Assembly (NCBI GenBank): GCA_050943335.1
Contig: JBMNOZ010000025.1
Location: 1-16,108, forward strand
Length of the DNA: 16,108 bases
Direction of reading: 5' to 3'
From: JBMNOZ01 sp050943335
GTDB lineage: Bacteria > Bacillota > Desulfitobacteriia > Desulfitobacteriales > Syntrophobotulaceae
The notes beneath the pieces are model-generated. The model was not told the origin of the DNA, made no database searches, and saw only the letters and a list, made by a program, of their open reading frames with translations. The translations under genes were made by a program, and so were the position numbers. Below, piece by piece: positions 1-6,942 of the stretch; the first letter of the stretch is position 1; each line of letters opens with the position of its first letter.

Positions 1-36
1 TTAAAAGAAAATAGAAATCCTGATTATCCATATACC

Positions 37-60
37 TGCCATTTCTAAAAGAAGTTGGCA
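37..60. promoter_or_regulatory. Imperfect dyad just upstream of the hydrolase gene
   Basis: TGCCA at 37-41 is matched by TGGCA at 56-60, and the inner bases (TTTCT against AGAAG) extend the symmetry with a one-base offset. It ends 7-8 bases before the AGGAGG ribosome binding site of the hydrolase gene. It could be an operator or an mRNA hairpin in the leader. The gene's promoter is not visible and may lie left of the window. The role is inferred from symmetry alone. Confidence 0.25.
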
Positions 61-80
61 TAGTTTTAGGAGGGTTTATT

Positions 81-1061
81 ATGGACAAAAAACTTCTTGA
101 AGAAAAAATTGTGGCCCAAGAGATACCGGAAGAAAAAATTGATCCGGAACTTAGACCATATGTGGTCAATTTTCCTGATATGGTGGTTACAAAGGAAACT
201 TTGGAGATGGTTAGAAATATGCCAGAGGGGGCGATGAGTTTTCCCATCCGGTACAGCAAAGAGGTTATTATAGAGGAGCGTTATATCCCCGGACCGAAGG
301 GAGAACCGGATGTCCGAGTTAAAATTTTTACCCCCGTTGACAAAAAGGAAATTTTGCCCGGTCTGCTCTGGATTCACGGCGGTGGTTATGTCTATCCTTT
401 TATAGATATGGAAGATGATCGCTGTGCTTTATTTGCTTATAAAGCGAACTGTGTGGTAGTTTCAGTAGATTATCGGGTGGCTCCTGAAAATCCGTATCCC
501 GCTCCTTTAGAAGATTGTTATGCGGCTTTAGAATGGTTTTTTGAGAACGCAGAAAAAATTGGAGTAGATAAGAAACGGATCGGGGTAGGGGGAGGAAGCG
601 CCGGCGGGGGACTAACTATTGCTGTCTGTCTTTTGGCTAGGGATCGCAAAGGACCTGAAATTATCTTCCAAATGCCTTTATGTCCCATGATAGATGATAC
701 TAACTCTACTCCTTCGAGCTATGAAGTAACAGATCCCAGGTTCTGGAATAGACAGTCGAATATTTTTTGCTGGAATGCTTATCTAGGGGATATTCCCGAT
801 GATGAAGTTCCTATCTATGCCGCACCGACTCGGGCTGAGGATCTTTCCAATCTTCCTCCGGCCTATATATGTGTCGGGGGCTTAGATATTTTCCGAGACG
901 AGACAATAGATTTCGCAGCCAGGTTAGCCCGCGCCGGCGTAGCTACTGAACTTCACATTTTTCCCGGTTGTTTCCACGGTTTTGAATTAATGGTTACGGA
1001 GGCAGAAATAAGCAAAATAGCCAATGAAGAACTTGTCCGGGTTTTAAAGACTGCTCTGTGA
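81..1061 (+). CDS. Alpha/beta hydrolase, hormone-sensitive-lipase-type esterase
   Basis: This is a 326-residue cytoplasmic serine hydrolase with no signal peptide. The oxyanion-hole motif HGGGY is at residues 99-103. The nucleophile elbow GGSAG places the serine at 173. Asp269 (in GGLDI) and His299 (in CFHGF) complete the expected triad. This set defines the alpha/beta hydrolase-3 (HSL) group, which cleaves carboxyl esters of short or medium acyl chains or aromatic esters. The usual elbow is GDSAGG; here it is GGGSAGG, with Gly in place of Asp before the serine. The ATG follows AGGAGG at a spacing of 8. A terminator follows directly, so the gene is either single or the last of an operon entering from the left. 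An MFS carrier gene lies downstream, which is compatible with uptake and hydrolysis of an ester, but no substrate can be named. Confidence 0.9.
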   Translation: MDKKLLEEKIVAQEIPEEKIDPELRPYVVNFPDMVVTKETLEMVRNMPEGAMSFPIRYSKEVIIEERYIPGPKGEPDVRVKIFTPVDKKEILPGLLWIHGGGYVYPFIDMEDDRCALFAYKANCVVVSVDYRVAPENPYPAPLEDCYAALEWFFENAEKIGVDKKRIGVGGGSAGGGLTIAVCLLARDRKGPEIIFQMPLCPMIDDTNSTPSSYEVTDPRFWNRQSNIFCWNAYLGDIPDDEVPIYAAPTRAEDLSNLPPAYICVGGLDIFRDETIDFAARLARAGVATELHIFPGCFHGFELMVTEAEISKIANEELVRVLKTAL

Positions 1062-1081
1062 TTTTTAATTTTGTTGCTAAG

Positions 1082-1111
1082 AAAGTTCCATTAAAAGTGG
1101 AACTTTTTTTT
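1082..1111 (+). terminator. Rho-independent terminator after the hydrolase gene
   Basis: A 9-bp perfect stem, AAAGTTCCA (1082-1090) with TGGAACTTT (1098-1106), encloses a 7-nt loop and runs into a continuous T tract to 1111. It lies 21 bases after the stop codon. Confidence 0.9.
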
Positions 1112-1491
1112 AAAGATAGTAAAAAACGGAATAGAATCCCCCCGATTTGTACAAGGAAACCGAATAGGTTGTAGGTATTCTATATATTAGGAAATTATAC
1201 TAGTTACTGACATTTATTCCCATAAAATGTTTTTGCAGATTTATAAAGGGGGGTGCTCAAGGGGTACGAACATTTTGAAAAAATCGGGAGAGATGATAAT
1301 ACCAGAGAAGGAGGGATTCAGTCTATATAGTCTTGCTTGGCTGATTTCTCAAGGAACTAGCGGAAAAGACGAAGAACCTTGCTCGTTCTTAAATAAGCTT
1401 TGGAGAAATAACTAGTTTTAATTGTAAATGCTAGTTCTACAATTATGGTTTTGTAAGCAATGATGAGAATCTTAAAGGAGGTGGCTAACTA
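1112..1491. other. Intergenic region without a supported gene
   Basis: About 380 bases separate the hydrolase terminator from the MFS gene. A 62-codon open frame at 1227-1415 has no convincing ribosome binding site or recognisable family, so I do not call it. The only clear structure is an inverted repeat at 1420-1444 (listed separately). CCCGATTT near 1140 and AAATCGGG near 1280 are complementary and could pair over a long range, but an 8-base match is weak evidence. No riboswitch or T-box core was recognised. No good sigma-A promoter was found, so the MFS promoter remains unplaced. Confidence 0.4.
1420..1444. promoter_or_regulatory. Inverted repeat upstream of the MFS gene, possible operator
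   Basis: AATTGTA (1420-1426) and TACAATT (1438-1444) are perfect inverted arms with an 11-base spacer, centred about 60 bases before the MFS start codon. The spacing of about one and a half helical turns between arm centres fits a dimeric repressor site. The AT-rich arms could also arise by chance. No regulator gene is adjacent. Confidence 0.3.
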
Positions 1492-2737
1492 ATGACTAGT
1501 GCAGAATCCACTCAAAGGGATCAATTCTCACATCCTTACCGTTGGGTTATAGTTATAGTCATGTTTCTGGCCTGTTTTGTTGGCATGTACGCGCAAGGAC
1601 AGATTGCGGTATTTGCCTATCAAATTATTCCGGACTTAGGTCTTACAAGTAGTCAATACTATGGCTTATTTGGCACCTATGCTCCCTGCTGTCGTTTTAG
1701 GAATTATTGGTGGAGCTTTAGCCGACCGGTTTGGAACAAAAAATGTTGTTACTGTCGGGGTAATTCTCTGTGTACCCGGTATTTGGTTCCGTTATATGGC
1801 AGAGAACTTTATTACTCTTTTTATTCTGTGCATGATGTCTGGCTTAAGTGCCGCCCTAATGAGTCCTAATGCTGCAAAAATTTTAGGCGCTTGGTTTTCA
1901 CCAAAACAACTAGGTTTTGCCATGGGACTATACTTTTCTGGTGCTACTGTCGGTTCAACATTAGCCGTGGCGACTACGGCTTTGTTTCCATCCCAAAAGG
2001 CCGCTTATACTACAGCAGGTATTGTAGCTTTAATCAGTGCTATTACCTGGATCGCATTTGTTCGAAATAAACCGAAGGGGGCACCGGATGTACCTCCAGA
2101 GCCTATATTGAAGTATATGAAAGTTGCAGCACGAAGTAAGAACACTTGGTTTATCAGCATCTTTTTTATGTTGATAATGGGCGCGACTATGGCCCAGGGT
2201 GGCGGTTTAATCAACGCTTTGATTACCGACAGAGGAGTTGACCCTGTTCAAGCAGGTTTTATCAACTCTGTGGCTACTATTGGTATGGTTGCCGGTATAC
2301 TAATCTTGCCGGCTTGGGCAGGTAAAATTGGAAGATATAAACCCTTCCTCGGTCCTTTGGCCATTGTCGGAGGGATAATTACCTTAATTTTCTGGAAACT
2401 TCCGGTATCTTCTTACTGGTTTATTATGCCTCTTTCAGGATTTTTGGGTGCGGCTGCCATGCCCCTTTTAAAGGCTTATCCGGTTCTATTAGATGAGATT
2501 GGTCCCGAATATGCCGGAAGTGCTGGGGGGATTATTTCAACTATGCAGCTTCTTGGAGCTTTCTTTATCCCCTCCTTTATTATCGCTCCAGTAGCCGGAT
2601 TAAATTTCCAAATCCTTCTCTACATGTGTGGAGGCTTGGCAATTGTCGCCGGAATCATTGCTCTGCTTCTACCAGAAGTTGGACATAAAATGCGGCAAAC
2701 TGGACAGGCCGAGGCTCCTACTTCTGAATCTGTATAG
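1492..2737 (+). pseudogene. MFS transporter with a single-base frameshift
   Basis: The gene starts at ATG 1492 behind AAAGGAGGT. It encodes a soluble N-terminus, a first membrane helix (IVIVMFLACFVGMYAQ) and GLTSSQYY. The MFS sequence then continues one frame over, from about 1665: LAPMLPAVVLGIIGGALADRFG, with the loop-2/3 motif GALADRFG, and then helices up to a C-terminal tail at 2737. Removing one base around 1650-1672 (for example one T of TTATTTGG) gives an uninterrupted 414-residue protein, a normal length for 12-helix major facilitator carriers. The second half has no ribosome binding site of its own. It resembles anion or oxalate/formate-type MFS carriers, but the substrate is unknown. 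The frame lesion may be a real mutation or a sequencing error. The remaining sequence is not otherwise degraded, which favours a recent event or an error. Confidence 0.85.
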
Positions 2738-2846
2738 TTTAAGACATTTTTTTGAAAAGCCGAAAGAATTGTTACCCCCCTTTTATTTAGATGGTTTGTC
2801 TAAACCTTTGCTGGGGGCTGCTAATAAACCAAACTTTGTCAGCAGC

Positions 2847-2878
2847 TTGTAATCACCCACAATTGTGGGTGGTTACAA
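2847..2878. terminator. 32-nt near-perfect palindrome, probable terminator of the MFS gene
   Basis: Arm TTGTAATCACCCAC (2847-2860) and arm GTGGGTGGTTACAA (2865-2878) flank a central AATT. All positions pair, with one T-G wobble. The inner 18 bases form a perfect palindrome. As RNA it would be a 14-bp stem with a 4-nt loop followed by ATTTTAT, a modest U tract. It sits 110 bases after the MFS stop. A bidirectional terminator is the simplest reading. A DNA-binding site for a dimeric protein is the alternative. Confidence 0.6.
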
Positions 2879-2883
2879 ATTTT

Positions 2884-2924
2884 ATGGCAAAATAATTAGG
2901 ATCTTAATTATCCTTTTTCGCCAT
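2884..2924. repeat. Interrupted dyad following the palindrome
   Basis: Outer arms ATGGC (2884-2888) and GCCAT (2920-2924) enclose the perfect inner stem ATAATTA/TAATTAT around GGATCT, with AAAA and TTTTT between them. The T run lies within the dyad rather than after it, so it is not a textbook terminator. It may be a second, backup transcription stop or part of a structured RNA. Confidence 0.35.
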
Positions 2925-3036
2925 CTCAAGGAGTTAGTTCGACTCTTTTAATCTAAGTCTAGTAAAGTTTTTGGTTTTAAGGAGAGGAAATAGGCGGCTA
3001 GTATTGACCAAATTAAAATTCAAGTTTGTGTTATTA

Positions 3037-3054
3037 TATAAGAGGTTTCTTATA
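3037..3054. promoter_or_regulatory. Perfect inverted repeat before the bicupin gene
   Basis: TATAAGA (3037-3043), spacer GGTT, TCTTATA (3048-3054) form a perfect 18-bp dyad about 50 bases before the bicupin start. It partly overlaps the AT-rich TATTATATA stretch that is the best -10 candidate. This placement suits a repressor operator. No promoter pair with correct spacing was found, so the function is inferred. Confidence 0.35.
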
Positions 3055-3102
3055 GAAAAAGGTCCAATTATAGGTAATTAGTGCTAAATTAGGAGGTAAC
3101 CC

Positions 3103-4071
3103 ATGGATATTAATTACCATTTTAAGCGTATCCATATTAGGCCCGAAGATTATATTGCCAAATTCATGGATTGGGATGATTCCAGTCCGTGCTATGTCCT
3201 TCATTATATTGAGCCTTACGGTCCCTATGAGCATAATGAGATGAGCGACACAATTTATAATGAAGGTGATGTGGTCCCCTATCATGAGCATGAACGAGGC
3301 GTCGAGGTTTTCCTAGTGGATAGGGGCAGGGCCGAGTGTTGGATTCGCGGCAAGAGGGCCGTAGTGGAAAAAGGTGATATGGTAGTTATCACCCCAAACG
3401 TTTCACATGGCTTCCGTTTTTTGGAAGACAACACCATTTGGCGGGAGCTTTTTCAAGAAATTCAGATGAACGAGGGTATCCTTCAACTTAACAGAGTACG
3501 AGAATACCGTCCCGAAACAGCAAAGAATCCGGAATTCAATAAGAGTGTTTTTAAACGGGACGGAAACTTGTTCTTTGAATACCAACCGGTATTTAGAGAT
3601 GTTGACAAGAGCGAGATCCCACAAATTCGTCCTTATGATTATGCTGTTGACCGCTTTGATTTTGACGGTATTTCTCTTTTGCAAAAAGTTACGCGCCATG
3701 AAACCAACGGCAACAAAGAAATATGGCAAATGCGGATGAAAAAAGGCTATAACCTTTCCTGGAACGAATGGAACCCCCATGTAAATCTATTTGTGGTTTA
3801 TTCCGGCTCTGTGGATGTTAAGCTGGATGGCGGGGATGAATTCGTTGCCAAGGAACGTGATATTCTGCATATTCCTAGCTATCTGGCCGGAGAGCTCACA
3901 ACGCGAGAAGATACCGTGCTCCTGGATTTTAATTGTCGTGGCTATTTATTTAGAGCACTTGATGAAATTCAATCCTTATCTGTAACTAATCCCAAAGCTT
4001 ATCAAGACCAAAAGGTACTCGATGAAATCTTCGAGAGATGTGACTATTTTATTAAGTGGAAAAAACTTTAA
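3103..4071 (+). CDS. Bicupin domain protein
   Basis: The protein has 322 residues, is soluble, and contains two cupin barrels. The first (about 50-110) has the full metal-site pattern: His61, His63, Glu68 and His102, within G55-x5-HxH-x4-E-x6-G and G91-x6-P98-x3-H102. It can therefore bind Fe, Mn or Ni. The second barrel (about 208-275) keeps the glycine and proline turns but has only His226 and no HxH pair, so it is probably structural. The start ATG follows AGGAGGT at a spacing of 6. Bicupins of this size include gentisate-type dioxygenases and metal-dependent isomerases or decarboxylases; the sequence does not decide between them. The gene has its own terminator and a possible operator, so it is likely monocistronic. 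Its function is unknown. Confidence 0.8.
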   Translation: MDINYHFKRIHIRPEDYIAKFMDWDDSSPCYVLHYIEPYGPYEHNEMSDTIYNEGDVVPYHEHERGVEVFLVDRGRAECWIRGKRAVVEKGDMVVITPNVSHGFRFLEDNTIWRELFQEIQMNEGILQLNRVREYRPETAKNPEFNKSVFKRDGNLFFEYQPVFRDVDKSEIPQIRPYDYAVDRFDFDGISLLQKVTRHETNGNKEIWQMRMKKGYNLSWNEWNPHVNLFVVYSGSVDVKLDGGDEFVAKERDILHIPSYLAGELTTREDTVLLDFNCRGYLFRALDEIQSLSVTNPKAYQDQKVLDEIFERCDYFIKWKKL

Positions 4072-4121
4072 TAGAACCAGAGTGTGAGTAAAGATTCGAA
4101 TAAAAAAAACGTTTAATTTCT

Positions 4122-4156
4122 AAGGGCATCGTGAAGTGATCGCGATGCCCTTTTTT
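4122..4156 (+). terminator. Rho-independent terminator after the bicupin gene
   Basis: AAGGGCATCG (4122-4131) pairs perfectly with CGATGCCCTT (4143-4152) over an 11-nt loop and is followed by T's to 4156. This 10-bp GC-rich stem is the strongest terminator in the window and isolates the following operon. Confidence 0.92.
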
Positions 4157-4172
4157 GAAAAAAAGCATAAAA

Positions 4173-4201
4173 TTGATATTGAGTGTAAATTTTGATAATA
4201 T
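4173..4201 (+). promoter_or_regulatory. Sigma-A promoter of the 2-oxoacid oxidoreductase operon
   Basis: The -35 TTGATA (4173-4178) and -10 TAATAT (4196-4201) are 17 bases apart. Each matches the consensus at five or four of six positions. Transcription would start near 4208, leaving a leader of about 45 bases. The hexamer TTGATA recurs at 4192-4197, immediately at the -10, making a 19-bp-spaced direct repeat that could be a regulator site. Confidence 0.6.
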
Positions 4202-4252
4202 AAGCTTTAAATCTTTTATTATTTATATTATTATAGAACAGGAAGAAAAAAT

Positions 4253-4915
4253 ATGAACTATTCTAGGATTACAGTTCTTGCCGGGCATTATGGCAGCGGT
4301 AAAACAAGTATTGCAGTGAATTATGCTTTAAATCTAAAAAAAATTAAACAAAAAGTGGCAATTGCTGACTTAGATATAGTAAACCCCTATTTTCGAACCA
4401 AAGATAAGGCTCAGGTTTTGCAGGACGCAGACATAAAACTCATCTCATCAGAATATGCGAATTCCAATTTGGATGTCCCAGCAATACCGGGAGAAGTTAA
4501 CGCTATCTTTGATGATTTGCAGTATTATGCGGTCATTGATGTCGGCGGTGATGATAGAGGGGCTTACGCATTAGGTCGCTATTCTGACAAGCTCCGCACC
4601 GGCGATATTTCTACGTTTTTAGTTGTAAATATGTACCGTCCTTTAAGCCGTGATGTCACGGCTACAATTGAAATTATGAGAGAAATTGAATTTGCCGGAC
4701 GAATTAAGTTTGATGGCATAATTAATAATTCTAACTTGGGCGTCGAGACAAGCGCCGATGATATTCTTAATTCAGTGCCTTATGCGGAGGAAATTTCAAA
4801 GAAAACTCAACTGCCAATTGTCATGACTTCAGTTAAGCAGTCTTTGGCAGCGGAGCTTGAAAACAGTATTGACAATATTTTTACCTTAGATTTGGAGGAG
4901 TTGGAGTGGCAATAA
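4253..4915 (+). CDS. P-loop ATPase of the CobQ/CobB/ParA superfamily, first gene of the operon
   Basis: The protein has 220 residues. Walker A is GHYGSGKT at residues 11-18. It is a classical P-loop: the signature lysine of ParA/MinD proteins (KGGxGKT) is replaced by His12. DLDIVNPYF at 39-47 corresponds to the switch region, and VIDVGGDD at 94-101 to Walker B. INNSNLG near 167-173 is in the position of the guanine/adenine-recognition loop. The protein contains no cysteine, so it cannot itself scaffold an Fe-S cluster as Mrp/NBP35 proteins do. The ATG follows AGGAAG. Its last 10 bases overlap the GTG start of the ferredoxin subunit, so translation is coupled. A role in maturation, CoA or cofactor delivery, or gating of the oxidoreductase is suggested only by position. 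The function is unknown. Confidence 0.8.
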   Translation: MNYSRITVLAGHYGSGKTSIAVNYALNLKKIKQKVAIADLDIVNPYFRTKDKAQVLQDADIKLISSEYANSNLDVPAIPGEVNAIFDDLQYYAVIDVGGDDRGAYALGRYSDKLRTGDISTFLVVNMYRPLSRDVTATIEIMREIEFAGRIKFDGIINNSNLGVETSADDILNSVPYAEEISKKTQLPIVMTSVKQSLAAELENSIDNIFTLDLEELEWQ

Positions 4916-5130
4916 CTACCAGGATAACTATTGCGGCAGACAGGTGCAAAGGCTGCTCTTTATGTGTAGATGCCTGTCCTAAGAAAATTATTAGACTAGC
5001 ACATGATGTTCTTAACAGTAAAGGTTTCCACCCTGCGGAGATTACTGACCAAACAGCATGTACAGCTTGCAGGTTCTGTGCAATTATGTGCCCTGATGTC
5101 TGTATTAAAATCGAAAAAGAGGTGGGCTAG
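4906..5130 (+). CDS. 2-oxoacid:ferredoxin oxidoreductase, ferredoxin (delta) subunit
   Basis: This 74-residue 2x[4Fe-4S] ferredoxin has two complete CxxCxxCxxxC(P) motifs: Cys14, 17, 20, 24 and Cys52, 55, 58, 62. Cys66 is an additional cysteine beyond the eight ligands. It carries electrons from the catalytic heterotrimer to the free ferredoxin pool. The start is GTG, preceded by GGAGGAG at a spacing of 5 within the end of the ATPase gene, with a 10-base overlap. The next gene starts 2 bases after its stop. Small delta subunits of this type accompany four-subunit KOR and VOR enzymes. Confidence 0.92.
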   Translation: MAITTRITIAADRCKGCSLCVDACPKKIIRLAHDVLNSKGFHPAEITDQTACTACRFCAIMCPDVCIKIEKEVG

Positions 5131-5132
5131 AG

Positions 5133-6212
5133 ATGGCGGAAAAGGTACTGATGAAAGGAAATGAAGCAATAGCTGAAGCGGCACTGAGAGCTGGCTGTCG
5201 CCATTTTTTTGGCTATCCGATAACGCCGCAAACCGAAGTTGCAGCTTATATGGCGAAACGGATGCCGAAATTAAACGGCGTTTTTTTACAGGCTGAGAGT
5301 GAAATCGCGGCTATAAATATGGTTTACGGGGCTTCAGCAGCGGGGGTAAGAGCTCTGACCTCCTCGTCAAGCCCGGGAGTGGCTTTAAAGAGCGAGGGTT
5401 TATCTTATTTAGCAGGGTGTGATTTGCCTGCTGTTGTAGTTAATATTCAGCGTGGCGGTCCTGGCTTAGGGGGAATCCGACCTTCCCAAGCCGACTATTT
5501 TCATGCCACCCGTTCTTCTGGGCACGGTGATTTTCACCTTATCGTGCTGGCGCCTAATTCAGTCCAAGAGATGTTTGATCTGACAATAGAAGCTTTTGAG
5601 TTAGCTGATCGATACCGGATGACAGCCATGATTTTGGCCGATGGCATGCTTGGCCAAGTTATGGAACCTGTGGATATTAGTCGCGCTAATAATATAGAGA
5701 TTTTTGAAAAGAAATGGGCGGTGACAGGGAAAAAGGGCCGTCCTAAGAATGTGATTACCTCTTTGTACTTGGACGAAGAAGAATTAGAAAGATTAAATTT
5801 TGAAAGGTTTGAAAAATATAAAGAAGTAGAGAAAATCGCCCGCGCAGAAGAATATTTAACTTCTGATGGGGAAGTTATAGTTGTCGCTTATGGAATATGT
5901 GCCAGAATTGCCAAAAATGCGATAAACATAGCTCGCGAAAAAGGGATCAAAGCCGGATTAGTGCGTCCTATCACCCTTTGGCCTTTTCCTAAAAGAGTAT
6001 TAAAAAGAATTGCCGAAAAGGCAAAAGCCTTTGTTGTTGTAGAAATGAGTATGGGTCAAATGATAGAGGATGTAGAATTAAGCATTCGTTGCCGTCGACC
6101 AGTATATCTCTGTCGTCATACCGCTGGTGTGGTACCGACTCCGGAAGAAGTTTTAGAGTATATTGAAAAAGCTAGTGAAGAAGGAGTAAAAGAAGATGAC
6201 TGTTGTTTTTGA
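5133..6212 (+). CDS. vorB: 2-oxoacid:ferredoxin oxidoreductase alpha subunit, VorB-like
   Basis: The protein has 359 residues, the usual length of separate alpha subunits. It begins with the pyrimidine-binding domain: MKGNEAIAEAAL near 7-18, YPITPQTE at 28-35 and QAESEIAAINM near 53-63. The stretch RGGPGLGGIRPSQADY (107-122), followed by HGDF (131-134), is characteristic of the VorB group, annotated as 2-oxoisovalerate oxidoreductases. A C-terminal transketolase-like domain follows. With the beta, gamma and delta subunits it would oxidise a 2-oxoacid plus CoA to acyl-CoA, CO2 and reduced ferredoxin, or run in reverse. The ribosome binding site GAGGTG lies inside the ferredoxin gene. The last 17 bases overlap the beta gene. 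Subfamily membership is well supported by motif; the actual substrate (branched-chain or aryl) is not proven. Confidence 0.92.
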   Translation: MAEKVLMKGNEAIAEAALRAGCRHFFGYPITPQTEVAAYMAKRMPKLNGVFLQAESEIAAINMVYGASAAGVRALTSSSSPGVALKSEGLSYLAGCDLPAVVVNIQRGGPGLGGIRPSQADYFHATRSSGHGDFHLIVLAPNSVQEMFDLTIEAFELADRYRMTAMILADGMLGQVMEPVDISRANNIEIFEKKWAVTGKKGRPKNVITSLYLDEEELERLNFERFEKYKEVEKIARAEEYLTSDGEVIVVAYGICARIAKNAINIAREKGIKAGLVRPITLWPFPKRVLKRIAEKAKAFVVVEMSMGQMIEDVELSIRCRRPVYLCRHTAGVVPTPEEVLEYIEKASEEGVKEDDCCF

Positions 6213-6942
6213 TCGACCCCAAAGTCTTGTCAATACCTCCATGCATTATTGTCCAGGTTGCACTCACGGTATTATTCATAGATTGGTGGCAGAAGTGATT
6301 GACGAATTGAATCTCGCGGAAAAGATAATTGGCATCGCTCCTGTAGGATGTTCAGTTTTAGCTTATGATTATTTCGATTTCGATATGGTCGAGGCTGCTC
6401 ACGGGCGGGCGCCTGCTGTGGCGACAGGAATAAAACGTGCTAACCCGGATAACATTGTTTTTACCTATCAGGGGGATGGAGATTTAGCAGCTATTGGGAC
6501 TAATGAAACTGTGCACGCTGCTGCCAGGGGAGAAAATATTACCGTAATTTTTGTTAACAATGCTATTTATGGGATGACCGGCGGCCAAATGGCGCCGACT
6601 ACTTTGCCGGGACAAATTACCCAAACCACCCCTTATGGTCGGGATACGAATACGGCGGGGTTTCCGATTAGAGTTTGTGAGATGCTTTCCACAATTGAGG
6701 GTGCTGCTTATGCGGAACGGGTTTCAGTAGATAGTGTAAAAAATGTTCTCAAGACTAAAAAGGCAATTAAGAAGGCTTTTGAATACCAAGTGGCAGGTCG
6801 GGGTTTTTCTATTGTTGAAATCTTATCTACTTGCCCCACGAACTGGGGACTTCAACCGGTAGAAGCCTTGGACTGGCTTAGGCAGAACATGATCCCTTAT
6901 TATCCGCTCGGGGTTTATAAAGATAAGGAGGACGCAAAATGA
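6196..6942 (+). CDS. 2-oxoacid:ferredoxin oxidoreductase beta subunit (TPP-binding)
   Basis: The protein has 248 residues. The thiamine diphosphate/Mg site is visible as GDGD at 93-96 with Asn121-Asn122, followed by YGMTGGQ (125-131), a signature of the KOR/VOR beta family. Candidate ligands for a [4Fe-4S] cluster are Cys19, Cys22 (CPGC), Cys52 and Cys213. The subunit performs decarboxylation of the 2-oxoacid and passes electrons to the ferredoxin subunit. The ATG has AAGGAG at a spacing of 9 and lies inside the alpha gene (17-base overlap). The stop TGA overlaps the gamma ATG as ATGA, so the three catalytic subunits are made in coupled fashion. Confidence 0.93.
   Translation: MTVVFDRPQSLVNTSMHYCPGCTHGIIHRLVAEVIDELNLAEKIIGIAPVGCSVLAYDYFDFDMVEAAHGRAPAVATGIKRANPDNIVFTYQGDGDLAAIGTNETVHAAARGENITVIFVNNAIYGMTGGQMAPTTLPGQITQTTPYGRDTNTAGFPIRVCEMLSTIEGAAYAERVSVDSVKNVLKTKKAIKKAFEYQVAGRGFSIVEILSTCPTNWGLQPVEALDWLRQNMIPYYPLGVYKDKEDAK

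Larger units (their letters stand above)
2738..3102. other. Structured intergenic region between MFS and bicupin genes
   Basis: There is no gene here. From left to right it holds a hairpin TTTAGA/TCTAAA (2786-2791 with 2799-2804), bracketed by CCCCC near 2775-2780 and GGGGG at 2813-2817. A GCTGCT/AGCAGC hairpin follows (2817-2822 with 2841-2846), then a 32-nt palindrome (2847-2878) and another dyad (2884-2924). A short operator-like repeat lies at 3037-3054. About 110 unstructured bases (2925-3036) precede that repeat. TTGACC at 3004 could be a -35 element, but no -10 sits at the correct spacing. Confidence 0.5.

Noticed and set aside
55..72. Sigma-54-like element TTGGCATAG upstream of the hydrolase gene
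   Set aside because: The required GC at -12 is missing and the site runs into the ribosome binding site, leaving no room for a leader.
1227..1415. 62-codon open frame between the hydrolase and MFS genes
   Set aside because: There is no proper ribosome binding site and no recognisable domain, and the open length is within chance for a gap of this size.
1112..1491. Possible riboswitch or T-box leader upstream of the MFS gene
   Set aside because: No conserved core of any class I know is present, and no terminator/antiterminator pair lies before the gene.
1650..1672. Programmed +1 frameshift in the MFS gene
   Set aside because: There is no stop codon at the shift point, no known slippery sequence and no stimulatory hairpin; the upstream frame stays open to 1869.
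1661..2737. Independent MFS gene starting at the internal ATG 1661
   Set aside because: It would lack helix 1 and has no ribosome binding site; the upstream frame supplies exactly the missing N-terminus.
3004..3040. Sigma-A promoter TTGACC...TATTAT before the bicupin gene
   Set aside because: The spacer would be about 22 bases, too long for sigma-A.
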